Assembly (NCBI GenBank): GCA_032622095.1
Contig: CP136063.1
Coordinates: 78,349,980-78,413,979, forward strand
Source of the DNA: Siphonodentalium dalli
Lineage: Eukaryota; Mollusca; Scaphopoda; Gadilida; Siphonodentaliidae
DNA length: 64,000 nucleotides
Reading direction: 5' to 3'
Shown here: piece after piece, positions 20,600 through 32,305 of the stretch
Numbering within the stretch: the first letter of the stretch is position 1
How the letters are laid out: the number at the start of each line of letters is the position of its first letter
Made by a program: the position numbers and the translations under genes
Notes under the pieces: generated by a model
The model's database searches: none
What the model was told of the DNA's origin: nothing
The model's input: the letters and a program-made list of their open reading frames with translations, nothing else

Positions 20600-21817
20600 T
20601 CAAACTTTTACTGAAGCTAAGAATGATTCTCCCTTCGAGAAATTGAGAGACTTCAACATTTTCATCTGATCTTTGACCAAAGTCACCACACCAGTTAAAT
20701 CGAGTACATCGTCAGGAGCCCGGATGTAACGACATTTCTTGATGTCCTTCCAGAGCGACTGATTTCTCTCCTCCTCGCTCATTGCGGCGTATGCGATTGT
20801 CCGCTGGCCCTGCTTGGCTCTTAATCGGCGCTGGAGCGCCTGAGGGGCACCTACGTCATCACCGTCCTTCTCTTCCTGGAATATCTCCATAATCTCATCA
20901 TCATCGAACATAAACTCATCGAGAGGATTAGATTTCATATAATCGTCTATTTTTCTCACGAAAGTATTTTTCTTTTCCTCGAGTGACCTTGACACCTCTG
21001 ATTGGTTATGAATTAGTTCTTGGCGCCGCTCCTCGTAGAGATTTCCGCCTAAGTTATCGTCTATTGAATGATTTGACATCGCCGATTGTCTCCTATCCGG
21101 AAACGTTCCTAACGTATCCTCTCGGTCCAACAAAGAATGAGAAGAATAAGGTAAACGGCCGGTTGCCTGGCAACCGTTTGTCGATTTGTGTTCATTCACT
21201 GCGGACAACTTCCTCCGAGATGGAGCGACGCTTGTCATTGGTCGCGGCCGCGCATGCTCGGGTGGAACCGACTGCGCTCCAGATTGAGATCTTCCGTTTA
21301 CATAAGCACTGGTTGCTCTCTCTTTAGCCGCGAATTTTCGAGAAGCGATAATGTGTGGACGCCGCTCACAAATTTCAGAAACAGAATTTCGTCGTTTGGA
21401 ATATAAGCTATCGTCTGATTTCGATATATCGCTAGTGGAGTCCCGCAAACCCTGCTCCATCCTGGGGTTGGCTGTTTTAGGACGCACGCGTTCGCTGTTC
21501 AATTTCAATCTTCTCTCAGCTGCTGCTATTTTGAGAGTAGAATTCAAATTAAACGTGTTGGAGTTCTCCCTCAATTTCCCATCGTTTTCGAGCTGCCTTA
21601 ACTCAACAATTTGGTCCACGGTCAGGTGAGATTTTATTCGGTTCACTCTGTCTTTCAGTTTCCTGTGTCCAACTCTTAGAACACGATGGTTGAGGTCTAA
21701 CAATTTTAGTTGATAACTTTTCTCGAGGTTCAGTGTCTGCATGGATTTTTCTAAACATCGTTGCTCCTTCTGGTTGAAGTTGATAGCAATGATTTGCTTG
21801 TCGTTCGACCCAGGCAT
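20600..21817 (-). CDS. Uncharacterised 405-residue coiled-coil / disordered protein
   Basis: A complete, uninterrupted coding exon with richer GC and regular codon use compared with its surroundings. The ATG at 21817 lies 16 bases after a splice acceptor (TTTTTTTCAG, exon start 21833), so the 5' UTR is spliced. Residues 10-85 are charged and helical (LEKSMQTLNLEKSYQLK, HRKLKDRVNRIKSH), likely coiled coil. Residues 85-255 are Ser/Arg/Pro-rich and probably disordered, with three basophilic-kinase-like sites (RRNS, RRKLS, RRQS). Another helical stretch (YEERRQELIHNQ.., about 260-300) precedes an acidic patch (DEFMFDDDEIMEIFQEE). The C-terminal ~75 residues look folded (AMSEEERNQSLWKDIK, DLTGVVTLVKDQMK). 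No signal peptide or membrane segment, so cytoplasmic or nuclear. I do not recognise the family; function unknown. Confidence 0.8.
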   Translation of the reverse strand: MPGSNDKQIIAINFNQKEQRCLEKSMQTLNLEKSYQLKLLDLNHRVLRVGHRKLKDRVNRIKSHLTVDQIVELRQLENDGKLRENSNTFNLNSTLKIAAAERRLKLNSERVRPKTANPRMEQGLRDSTSDISKSDDSLYSKRRNSVSEICERRPHIIASRKFAAKERATSAYVNGRSQSGAQSVPPEHARPRPMTSVAPSRRKLSAVNEHKSTNGCQATGRLPYSSHSLLDREDTLGTFPDRRQSAMSNHSIDDNLGGNLYEERRQELIHNQSEVSRSLEEKKNTFVRKIDDYMKSNPLDEFMFDDDEIMEIFQEEKDGDDVGAPQALQRRLRAKQGQRTIAYAAMSEEERNQSLWKDIKKCRYIRAPDDVLDLTGVVTLVKDQMKMLKSLNFSKGESFLASVKV

Positions 21818-21833
21818 CTTTATAGATCTGCAC

Positions 21834-22092
21834 CTGAAAAAAATGCAATAGAAATTGTTACAGAATGTTTCGATTTATTAAAGAATACATGTACCACGCT
21901 ATATGCTTGTGCATGTGTACGATAATGTACCTGACTACAAATACATTAGGTCTCTATAGGCACAACGAGCCTTCTGTGTAAGGGCTGAGTAATCCACCTT
22001 GATGTCCCCACAACATTGTGGATTCGTGACCATTCACAGGCATGCACTGTAGCTAGCTACATTGTGTTTATAACTACATGCATATCCGTGTG
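21834..22092. other. Upstream (5') region / intron start of the 405-residue gene
   Basis: The - strand polypyrimidine tract and acceptor lie at 21834-21845. No TATA box or further 5' exon could be identified with confidence. Confidence 0.35.
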
Positions 22093-22096
22093 TTAA

Positions 22097-22290
22097 AGAT
22101 ACGGGCGGCTTCGCCGTGGGTATAGCCGTTAAAATAGTCACATCCGCTAAAACCGCCAAAAACAGAATGAATATTATACAATAGACATATATTGTTCTTA
22201 TACCAATCATAACGATCGCGTAAATTGCATGTTATTGTCACGTGTGTACGCTTTGGTATGGAAACAGACATCAAAAACGTTACAGAACCA
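22097..22290 (+). mobile_element. Partial, diverged TTAAAGG-type MITE (15477 family)
   Basis: TTAA at 22093-22096 is followed by AGATACGGGCGGC, CGTGGGTATAGCCG, CTAAAACCGCCAAAAACAG and GCATGTTATTGTCA, matching 15477-15640 in order. The right half is missing. Confidence 0.55.
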
Positions 22291-22299
22291 TTTGTTTAC

Positions 22300-23019
22300 A
22301 GACAAACACTCGGAACTACCGGATAGTCCAATGAAAATGTTCCGTTGCGCGGTGGAAGGCTAAGATTAAATTATTGGCCCCCTCAACAATCGCATTCAAA
22401 TCACACCAAATTTGATTTATTTTAATCGAACCATTCTACCCGCTGTTAGTTCAAAATGTATAGCTAATCCACGTTACTTTATGATTGGTAAATGATCGGA
22501 CAGAAAACGTGTGCATAATATAATTGTTCTTGAAATGAATATTTTTCAATCCAGTTAGTATTTTATCCTAACCTATAAATGATAATACATACAAAATAAC
22601 CAATTTAATATGCTATACTATTAGTATATATTCTTGAGGAAATGGTAAAAAAATTAATAAATGTTATTTCTAAATTATAAGCTGCAACAAAGGCCCCCGT
22701 CCCTTTAATCAAATATTGAACTGCACTCATGTACTCGTTATGTATTCCTTTCTTTTAAAGATCGCCTTTCGATTTGATACCATAAAACTACAATTGATAC
22801 GTTTCGATATATACCAGAAAATGACTATATATCGCGTCAATGAGCACATTCATTTACGGTTCTGGTGGTCAGATATTGACATTCAAAATAGCAAATGGTG
22901 CATGGTGGTTGCAAGTATTCTTTTGCCTGGTTGGCTGAAATTAACGTCAGAAAAGTTTTACTAATTTGCGTATCAAATCGGACAGTGTAAATTTAAACTG
23001 CAGCAAGTTTCCAATTTGA
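22300..23019. other. Unassigned AT-rich region
   Basis: No repeat shared with the rest of the window and no gene-like frame. The + strand frame at 22716-22964 lacks splice support. Confidence 0.35.
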
Positions 23020-23023
23020 TTAA

Positions 23024-23479
23024 AGGTACTCAATCCAATCAGAGGGTCCCCATATCATCGAGATACTTTAACAACAACATTTCTTCAAAATACGCTTTCG
23101 TTATCAGAATCGATTAATTGCAACAAAATAATGCTAACCACTGTCAACTATGGTATAAAATTTCCCAAAAACGTGTTATTTATCAACATTTTGTTCAACG
23201 AAAATTAATATTGCCGTATTATCACTTGAATATTCACGAAATTTTGCCGTATAACCACATGTTTTTTAGAGTTATACATCTTCATCTGCAATTTTGACCG
23301 AGACCATCCTTTTGACGGTGTGTTTCTGGGCCATAAATAATTGAAATAACAAACTTCGAAAATCGATATCTGATCACTCTGAGCTTTGATGGGTGGGTTC
23401 CTCGACTCGAATCAAATATTTTTTACCCCCGAAGCCAAAGAAATAGTAATTTAGGAGCGTCAAATCGGATTGAGTACCT
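23024..23479 (+). mobile_element. TTAAAGG-type MITE 'GGTACTCAATCC' family, complete copy
   Basis: AGGTACTCAATCCAATC and GGATTGAGTACCT are inverted ends, flanked by TTAA at 23020-23023 and 23480-23483. Internal landmarks: CTTCAAAATACGCTTTCG, TTATCAACATTTTGTTCAAC, CTGATCACTCTGAGC. Other copies: 44934 (truncated), 48182-48633 (inverted), 53225 and 54892. Confidence 0.8.
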
Positions 23480-23483
23480 TTAA

Positions 23484-25592
23484 CATAAACATTCCAGAGC
23501 AGGGCTTATTGTGGATATATGATACCCAACATGGTATACGTAGTCCATGCCGCGATACTATGTTTGGAACATGCGTAATAATACCAGGGTCTTCATACTC
23601 GATGGTGTATAGGGTGGATACACACATGCATGTAATATCTGTATGTAAAATACATGTATTTTACATGGCCACACCAATAATTGACAAAATTAATCACCTG
23701 CGCGCGAGAGGGCAATTTCCCCAGTGAGTAGTTATAAGCCATTATCAAACAAACTGCCATCAAGAAATTTCAGGCCAGTCATAAACATGTCTTCTTTCAT
23801 GGATGCCGAATTCTTGTCTGATATATGTTGCTGTTTTTCACGAGTTATAATTCATTTCGAAAAGTGGATTAGAGCCGGTCGATTTTATACTTGATTTGTT
23901 TCTGTCATTTCTTGGAAACAGGGTCATCCAAAACAAAAATAAAATATGCAGAATTCTTTTATAGGATGATACCGGCTTGTTGAGATTTCTCTGATAATTT
24001 GAGAGCGAGCTCATGTGATAACATTAATTCAATTGGGATTGCAAATATTCATTATAGCGCCAAAAAATAATGCAGGTACAGCGTTGAAATTAAAAAGAGT
24101 GACACCCCCCCCCCATTTATATATATATGTTTCTCAAGCCAAAGGTTGAACAAGCTCCTAACTGTCACAAGCTTGAATTATAACATTTTCGACCATAATC
24201 CATGATTGGGGAGGGGCTGGTTCTCGAAAGCTTCCAATAACTAAGGGAGTTAATTGAATGTATCAGCCGGGATTTATTGGGCAAGAATTACAATATAATA
24301 TTTTACTTAAATATTCCATAGTTGTAAATTTTGCGTATACATGTATAACTGTATAACACAAGAGAGGAAATGTGACGTAGTTGGGAACTCGTAGCTAGGC
24401 AACCCTTTCGCCGAATGAAGACAAACAGCAACACCATGCATTCAAATTTAAAGCTGTATAATATGTTCATAATTATATGAATAGCATAAATTGCTGCATA
24501 GTAGATTAATCACTCGTAGAAAACAGACACGACTACTATATTTATAAAGCAGGGTGTCAGGACTCAGGGTGCTGCATGCACACCCCCGTCGAGGAAATAT
24601 GCAATGGTGAATTCGGTAGCTTCTGGGATAATATAGCCCCCCGTGCATGTTGGGGGTCATAGCCCCCTGCGTTGGGGAAGAGGCCATCACTGGTATTAAC
24701 ATCAATAGAAGACTGACAATGATTTAAACAGAATGTCGACCATTTGAGTTATCTCGCGAATAATTATTTTAAGCGGCCTGACGACTTCGTCCGATTCAAC
24801 GGCTCTTCAGCGGTTCAGAGTTTAACTCACTGTGGTCAAACACAGTCGCAATGATTGGGTTGTCAGCGGACACATATTACACGGTGTGTATGATCCATGT
24901 AAAACGCCAAATACACGATATTTACAGAGATTACATGCATGTGTGTATCCACCCCAAGGGGATTTTCACTCGATGGCAAATTATCATATCAGGCCATATG
25001 TTACAGACAATTCGTGCAGGTATCTGCAGTATGCTAGGATATGAACGACAAACTACTTATAAAATGCACACACCCGGCTGTTTTCTATTATTCCAGTGAG
25101 AGTTATATAATTCCTTCAAATTTCTGGCAAAATCAATCGCGCAATTACTTGTGTTGAATTGCGTCTATCTAATAAGCGACAAAAGAATCGAAGACACATA
25201 TTCTACAAACCCTAAAATATCACTCAAAAGTGTGCAATAGATCCATCGGTGAAGAATGTTATGAACATTTGGCAGGTAATATTGCTACATGTAGTTGTGT
25301 GAACGAAGCCTTAGGTTCAAGCAAGAAAACAAACAGCATCTTTGCGTTACCATGCAACCCAGTAATGTATGTTGTGAGGTAAAACAGAGACAATTTCTCA
25401 AACTGGATAGCCATCTGTGAATAATGTTATGAAGATTTGCCGGTCAATTATGTCATTTGTGTGAACGAAGCCTTAGGTTCAAGCAAGATAACAATGAGCA
25501 TCATAGCTTTACTAAGCTAGTGATGCACGTTGTGAGATCAAACAAAGACTATTGTCGTACGTCAGTTGATTAGACTCTGGTGTGTTTTATAG
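23484..25592. other. Intergenic or intronic DNA, no confirmed feature
   Basis: Contains a ten-base C run (24105-24114) and a two-copy ~180-bp repeat near 25240-25500 (GTGTGAACGAAGCCTTAGG, ATGTTATGAA.ATTTG). Open frames near 23470 and 24850 have no family or splice support. Confidence 0.35.
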
Positions 25593-25792
25593 ATTGCACC
25601 ACAATTGCACCACATGTGTTGATAAAATGCGTGGGAATGTTGAATAACGAAGTACCGATACACGTGGAGAGCGGCGCTGTCATCGTGTGGAACCAACAGC
25701 GAAAATATCGATCCCCACTGTACAACATGAATAACCGTGCAGATCTGAATCGAACTTTGAGCAGTCCATTTGCAAACAAGGAAACTCATTAA
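25593..25792 (+). CDS. Candidate terminal exon, unknown protein
   Basis: Follows a GTGTGTTTTATAG acceptor. It is open for 66 residues to TAA at 25790-25792, with an ATTAAA hexamer 18 bases later. The translation (PHVLIKCVGMLNNEVPIHVE, AVIVWNQQRKYRS) is balanced and the segment is more GC-rich than its surroundings. I recognise no family, and no partner exon was found upstream. The opposite strand is also open, which weakens the case. Confidence 0.3.
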
Positions 25793-26375
25793 CCACACAC
25801 TATATGTGACATTAAACACTTGTATATAAATGGAGTTTAGCAAATGTTTATTCTTGCAAAGACATCGAGGAACTATAAAATATGGAAACACTTTAAACCA
25901 TTTGTGGACATAGCTCTTTACATACCCGAGTAGACGTTAGTGGGGCAAATATTAGGAAACGACGAACCAAGCCTCCAATTGATTTCAATTGAATAACCTT
26001 ATTAATGTGATAGCCCTGGTTATAGCAAGGAGCCAAGGTATATTATACACCACGGCAAAGATCATTCGAAATAATTGTCATATGTGATATACGCTAGAAT
26101 TTTGGGTTTCTTTGTAACACCGTTCATTCTAGATCATGCATGCTATGGATATCTAATCTGGCTACGCCCGTAGAGATATCCTCTCTTGTTCATTGTCGTA
26201 CATATTTATGCCAACTATTAAAATCAAAATAACACTGCATATAAAACTTGTCAATAAATGCTTTCATCTTCGCCCGTGCCGTGGGGAGGTAGGGCGCGAG
26301 ACAGAAAAATGCAACAACATGCCATAGCTAATGCAAACGCTGCAGTACAGTTGTTGGGCCCAATCTGCATGCAAT

Positions 26376-26414
26376 TATCTCTGTGTCTCTCTCTCGCTCT
26401 CTCGCTCTCCCGCC
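26376..26414 (+). repeat. CT-rich microsatellite
   Basis: TCTCTGTGTCTCTCTCTCGC followed by further CTCTCGCTCTC units. Simple sequence. Confidence 0.75.
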
Positions 26415-26828
26415 CGGTCCCTTGTTTTCCTGCTTGCATTTATACATATACATACTTTTAACTAACTAACAAAACTAATACATTTTATCATTATAACACA
26501 GACCCCGTTCTTCGTTTCAGCGCACCACATGACTCGCTCTGCAACTACACAATCATTAAAAGGACACCTCGGGACTCAATCATACCCCATATTAAAGCTC
26601 GTGGGCTCTTCCCCATACAACATTCATTTCAAATCAACTCAACCTTTGTCGTGTTCGGACATGACTGTTTTCTATGTACAATATCTCCAAAACAACAAAC
26701 CGTGGGTTGAAGTAGAAGATCGCTCGATCTTTTCGACCATCCCGGGCGCTTCGCGCCCATCTACTCTCTTGTGTAGAGATCATATTCCACCAGTTTAAAA
26801 CCTCGAAACTTTTTGGACGGGGATTGGA

Positions 26829-26883
26829 TGGGTATGAATTTCCGACAATGACTATATATTGTCGGAAAAAAATCATACCCACC
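26829..26883. repeat. Imperfect hairpin
   Basis: GGGTATGAATTTCCGACAAT pairs with ATTGTCGGAAAAAAATCATACCC around GACTATAT. It may be the remnant of a small palindromic MITE; no second copy is seen. Confidence 0.55.
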
Positions 26884-27048
26884 CTCCCCGTTTGAGATAG
26901 AATTATCATGGCATGCATCTATATTCTAGTTATATATATATATATATCTTGGTGAATAAAGTGTTCCTTGATTATGTATTTCGCAGAATATGTGAAGGTC
27001 CCAGCTCGACATTGCACGATTCAGGCGATTTGTATATAACATAATTAA

Positions 27049-27366
27049 AGGGGCACTAAATCCGGCCTTTTATGAGGCCATCTCATTTTATACTCAACAG
27101 AATATATGCAACAAATTAATGAATTTGATCCACGGATTAGTTCACAAAACACTCATGTGCTTAATAAACAATGCAAATAACATGGTAAATTTGTCGTCAT
27201 AAATTCATTTTCATTATAATTACCATATTGTTTGCGTCATTCACAGAACACGCAAGTGTATTTTGCACTAATCCATGGCTCAAATTCATTCACCCGTTGC
27301 ATATGTTCTGTTGAGTATAAAAGGAGATTGTCCCATAAATGGTCGGATTTAGTCTACAGTCCCCCT
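27049..27366. mobile_element. TTAAAGG-type MITE, 318 bp
   Basis: AGGGGCACTAAATCCGGCC and GGTCGGATTTAGTC..CAGTCCCCCT are inverted ends, flanked by TTAA at 27045-27048 and 27367-27370. Within, CTCAACAGAATATATGCAAC and its inverted partner near 27297 extend the TIR. Confidence 0.75.
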
Positions 27367-27527
27367 TTAAGGAAAGAACGCTATTTTGAAATTAACTATA
27401 TCGAAGAAACGGAAGTTCGTTTGATTAGTGTTTAACGTCGCCATTAGCCGCCAATGAATATCATGACGAAAGAAACGGAAGGAAAACAATCTTTGTGAGA
27501 TATCGTTTGAGGTTTTATGCTTCTAAC

Positions 27528-27762
27528 CCTTTCTATACTGAATGGATTCTCCCATTCAGTTATAAATGTATACATTGGGAGGGTCAATTTTTCAGCTGGA
27601 TCGGTGAATGTTGAGGGGGAAACACAGACGACAGATAATAAAAGTTCAAAACAGTCCTTTTTATTGGAAGGAAATGTTGAGATAATCAGTTAAAAAAACG
27701 ACTTATGGTCGTTTCCTATGGGATAACTTCCCCATTAACAATGAGTATTCAGTATAGAAACC
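27528..27762 (+). mobile_element. CCCTTTCTATACTGAAT-type MITE, copy A
   Basis: The left end CCCTTTCTATACTGAATGG and the right end TATTCAGTATAGAAA are inverted. An inner hairpin (GGAAATGTTGAGATAATCAG / GGGATAACTTCC) lies at 27669-27740. The left target reads CTAA instead of TTAA. The complete TTAA-flanked relative is 36846-37090 (inverted). CCC-initial ends and TTAA suggest a second piggyBac-like family. Confidence 0.6.
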
Positions 27763-27920
27763 TCATACAGCCAACCTAAATCTGCTGCGAGCTAAAACGG
27801 ATATCTGACATTCTAAAACTTCAATGAAAAGCGTCCTTGGTTTGGTCTCACCATATCTAGGTTTCGAACTGCTAGGTAAAAGTTAGTTTTTTTTTAAGCA
27901 CTGTTGTTAATATCAAGGTG

Positions 27921-27933
27921 GGGGGGGGGGGGG
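27921..27933 (+). repeat. Poly(G) tract
   Basis: Thirteen or more consecutive G in AT-rich DNA. Confidence 0.9.
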
Positions 27934-28070
27934 CGTCTGAGCTGCGCGTCCATTTTGTACATCTGTAGTTGACAGTTTTGCCTTGTTCCACTAAAAAAGA
28001 TGAACGCCAAAATGTGACATCATGTATAGACCTATATATACACACCAAAGAATGTGATTTTGTTATTTAA

Positions 28071-28538
28071 TGGCCCACTTAATTTTCGAATCGCCGATTA
28101 TTTTTTTAAGGTGCCTTGATATAAGGTTTTAATAACAATATATGCCATGCAATATGATTAAAATACTATAATTCATCACTATTTGAAACGTCTGTGCCTC
28201 AGAAGATGCCCATAGAGAAATAGAAAACAGCTGAAATTATAGAAAGATATCCCCCGTTATGGCTCCCAGAATGCAACATAATCCAAACTAAAAAATGTAT
28301 TTTCAATGCTGTAGAGGAATATCTTAAGATATAAAATTATTCCCCTTCCATTGAAAACAATGAAACTTGAGCACAGAACACCAAGTCGGTATCTCAACAA
28401 AAACAACATGTTCACAGTTTAGTATACACCGAATAAATTGATTATACAATGTTTCGGAGCTTCCACTTTCAAATGGTATATAATATGGTATATATTTTAT
28501 ATAGAATTTATCTGGGGATTCGAAACTAAAGTGGGCCT
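28071..28538 (-). mobile_element. TTAAAGG-type MITE 'GGCCCACTTAAT' family, copy B
   Basis: Flanked by TTAA at 28067-28070 and 28539-28542. Inverted relative to 16521-16998 and collinear with it (ATGAT..CATCACTATTTG, GGCTCCCAGAATGCAAC, CCGAATAAATTGATTATAC). The frame at 28324-28545 lies within the repeat. Confidence 0.8.
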
Positions 28539-28908
28539 TTAACAATTGTTTTTCCTCTAAAACATCTATGAACTATATGAAATAAAAGGATAGAAAACTC
28601 AATATCAAACCAGATATATAGTGTATTTCCGAAAGCTCTTCTCGTTCCAAAAACCATGTTATTTCATATAATAAAATCTTATCAGGAAGTAAATTAGGTC
28701 TTATACAATTGGTCGGAAGCCCGGAATACACCTTTACAACTCGGTAGAGTATTCCACGCCACATTGCTGACAAATGTTTGCATACGCTCTCTATACACGT
28801 ATAGAGTTTGGGTCAACTTATACAGTTTCACAACAATAAATGCGTACGATATAATAGCGACCATGCACGAGTTTGTCCTGGGACATTCGAAGATATTTTC
28901 TTACTCAC

Positions 28909-28950
28909 CCCTCATGATATCTTCATCCAAGAAAGTCAGGACTTCGCCAC
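28909..28950 (-). CDS. Candidate 42-nt microexon
   Basis: On the - strand TTCTTCTTCTGTTTAG precedes 28950 and GTGAGTAAG follows 28909: a strong acceptor with polypyrimidine tract and a strong donor. The only open frame reads GEVLTFLDEDIMR with split codons at both ends (42 nt, a multiple of three, so skippable without frameshift). No neighbouring exon could be joined, and I do not assign a family. Confidence 0.3.
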
Positions 28951-28979
28951 CTAAACAGAAGAAGAAATCCTGAATTATT

Positions 28980-30384
28980 TATCTCATGTAAACTATATAT
29001 CACTATGCATGTCGCCAAAGGCTAGAATGGCGACATGGAATAACGAACTCGCGAAAACTCCTATGGGTTTCACAACATGTATACAGAGTATGTGTGTAAA
29101 TGTAGCTGACTACCATTACAAAACAGAAGAAACAAGAATTAATACTATATACACCTTCCAAAATAACGAAATTCATCCCATTGTATATATAGATGTTGTC
29201 TTGAATACCAAGGAATATTTATTCCATTTTATATCGCGTCCCGGCAAATTGTTTATTGATTTGTCTCGATAAAGTTATGGTTTCGCTATCTCCCCGCCGA
29301 CATGGAACACTTGGGAATGAGTCGGGGATTGTTTGCGTTCGGTGTTAGCATTCGTCGGTAACACCTGTATTCAGGTGTATATGGGTGCACGTTACCAGAT
29401 AAACCTATACAAATAATATCAGAAGTATACAGATTGTCGTGGTGAATATGGGCGAGTTCCGTGACGTTATAGTCAGACTGTGTGACTGACAAGATTAGTA
29501 GCGCGGGGTCGCAGTTAATTGATAAACCTCATTTTACTTTCTGTTGTGGATTCTACCCCACAGGGGTTCTAAGAAGCTTCGCTCAGGGAAGTGGCGACAA
29601 TGTCTCACCCTCAACTTTGGTAAACATTTTCAATGCTTGGATATTTCATGTCCAACAACACCAGTTGAATTGTTTACACCACGTAGACAGATTGACATTG
29701 TTCTCATTGTCTTCCAACCTGTAATTGGTGGGGAATTTGTTGTTTTTGAGACCATAGTAGCATATTTTCTACTTTTGGTCAAATGTTTGGTATGAAATGG
29801 CCATCAGTCGGAAAATGTTCCAATCTTGTACGGGCGAGTCATTGCAGGTTGCATATTACCAATAATGGAACGTTTGAGGTAACAGTTGAACAGTTCCTTG
29901 TTGTTGGAAGTTCAAAAAAGGGGAGGGGTGCAAATGAAATGTTGCGATCCTGGAAGGAGAGTGTGTTGTGATTCAAGATTCAAATTTGGTAGATTTATCA
30001 GAGGAATAATCAAAATCGATACGGATGCATGGATCGGCGAAGATTCCGCTTAAAATATTTCCATAACTCGACTCCACTTCATTTCATTTCTATTCGAAGT
30101 GTTTCCAATTGAGAACCACAACAAAGGTGTCTCTTTTTCGTGATCGAAATAACTGCTTTATTCCTGACAGTAAGAAACATGAATACAAGTATAATATATA
30201 TCCGACTACAGGAACTTGACAATACCAGCGAACAAATTCTCGGCTCAAAGTTTAGTCTTGAAGATTATATCGCCATGTAATAGCCTAATTAACACACTTT
30301 TGATATAACAAAATCTGGGTCATTTATATTCCGAAATACAAAACAAAAAAACTCTCTTTTTCCAGTCCGGCCGCCAGGTCACGG
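28980..30384. other. Intergenic DNA without confirmed features
   Basis: Several overlapping open frames (29009-29272, 29482-29795, 29783-29971) show no family, start context or splice support. No repeat shared elsewhere was found. Confidence 0.35.
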
Positions 30385-31943
30385 ATGCGTGTTTTGGCGT
30401 ATAAAGTTTTTTTCTCTGCGGATTTTGTAAATTCAGGTATCCGACATCAAGATTTTATCGGCTGGCCATCTGTCAGCCTTGAGCAATATTTTTTTTAGCG
30501 CCCTAAAAAGTATACCCCCCCCCCCAATTTTTTCCCAGACGTAAAACCAGTTACTTGGAATTTGTTGCAAATTCGCATGACTAATCTAGTAAAATGTATA
30601 TATTTTCATGAAGCTAAGACATAATGACACTAGTTTGGGCCAAAATTGAAACTCACCATCCAAGATGGCCACCAAAATGGCCGCCGGAAGTTGAAAATAT
30701 GACATTTTTTCACAAATATCTTCTAGATCAGTTCATGCTGTTTGGAACTGGTTGAGTAATATGACTTTATTTTGTATTTTATATAATAACTGACCATTGG
30801 AGCAATTAAATATGCAATTATTGGGGTCCTATCCACTTGTGATCCCTCAAAAACTCGATTTTACAGAACGCGGTATAAAATTTCACAAAAAATCACAACT
30901 GGGATTCTAGTCATATTTCAAAAAGAAATGAACAGAAGGTTGCAATTAAGTGAGGCATACTATTACCTATGAATATTCCAACTAAGTGAAACCAAAATTC
31001 TTACTTTGGCTCAAAATGGCTGCCAAAATGGCCGCCAAAATATGGAAAATGGTAAATATTGCCCTAGGGTGTCCTGCAATCGCTTACAAGTTGTGGTTGA
31101 TGTACCAAATTGGCTATTATGCCTTCAATACATTGAATACTAACATGTATGCTGCACCATGGTTAATTGTTACTGTTGTCATCACTGACATCACCAAAAA
31201 TATTGGACTTTTCTCACAAAAACTTGACATAAATATCGGCAAAAATTAACTTTTCGGGTTTGGACAATTTTTTCTAGTAATATTGTAACTATCTTTGAAT
31301 TGAAAGGTGTGTATTGTATTGGTCTATCTTAAATGTGTCACACTACGGTGTTTATAGACCAAATTGCTCAAGATGGCTTCCAAAATGGCAACCAAATTGG
31401 TAATAAGTTATTTTTTTTACATATATCATTATAACATTATATATATATAATTATTCTCTGCGTTATCCGAAAATGTAGCAAATTGTGACCCATTTGGTTA
31501 TTATACGTGTTAGTTAATTAACTGACAATTATGGCTGTACCAGTTCCGTATAGGGCATGACAAATTCATTTTAAATTATGGAATTTTGCGGAGAACTTCT
31601 TTTGTGATTCTGACCATATTATTGGAAGGAAATGGGCAGAACTTTGAGACGGAACTGAGATGAACCATAATATGTGACTCTTCTGGTCCATTATGATAAA
31701 CAAATATCAACTGGATACAGGATGGATGCCAAGATGGTAGCCAGGGAGTTACTCTATGATCATATTTGAGGTGAATAGGTATACATGGAGTTAGTGTATG
31801 TCATGAATGATGTGAATATGTATACAATGAGTGACTATATGGCTATGAGTGTGTTGTCCATAGTGAGATGTATAGGTATACAGGGAGAGGTCATGGTCAG
31901 GTGTGTGGTGAATCGGTATGAATGGAGTTGACTGTATGGTGTA

Positions 31944-32305
31944 CCCCGCTCGACAAAACAAGTGTCCATTGGCACCGCGGTGTATTTGCCGTTCGGCCGC
32001 GGTGTCAGCGTTTGTAACTGCGGTTGAGCACTGCGGCCGAAAGCAAGTACACTGCGGCCGAACGGCAAGTACACCACGACCGAACGCGGCCGAATGGCAT
32101 GTGCACCGTGGTTAGATTTCTGGTTTGTATCATCTTTTTTCAGTTTAATGAACGTATACCGCAGCAACTACACCATGGCCGAATGGCAAGTACACTGCGG
32201 CCCAACTGTAGTTAGCAGGTGGAGCCGCAGTGTTGTTGCATTTCGGCCGCGGTGGCAACGCTAACCACACCATGGTTAAGTGGACACTTGTTTTGTCCAG
32301 CAGGG
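31944..32305 (+). mobile_element. TA-target TIR element with 22-bp minisatellite, copy C
   Basis: Ends CCCCGCTCGACAAAACAAG and CTTGTTTTGTCCAGCAGGG, with TA at 31942-31943 and 32306-32307. The interior repeats CGGCCG.GTGTAC.TGCC-type ~22-bp units. The right arm of the host palindrome keeps the uninterrupted site (ACACAACCATACACC, 33481-33495), confirming a TA insertion. Confidence 0.8.

Noticed and set aside
20983-21629. + strand frames opposite the 405-residue gene
   Set aside because: Shadows of a well-supported - strand coding exon.
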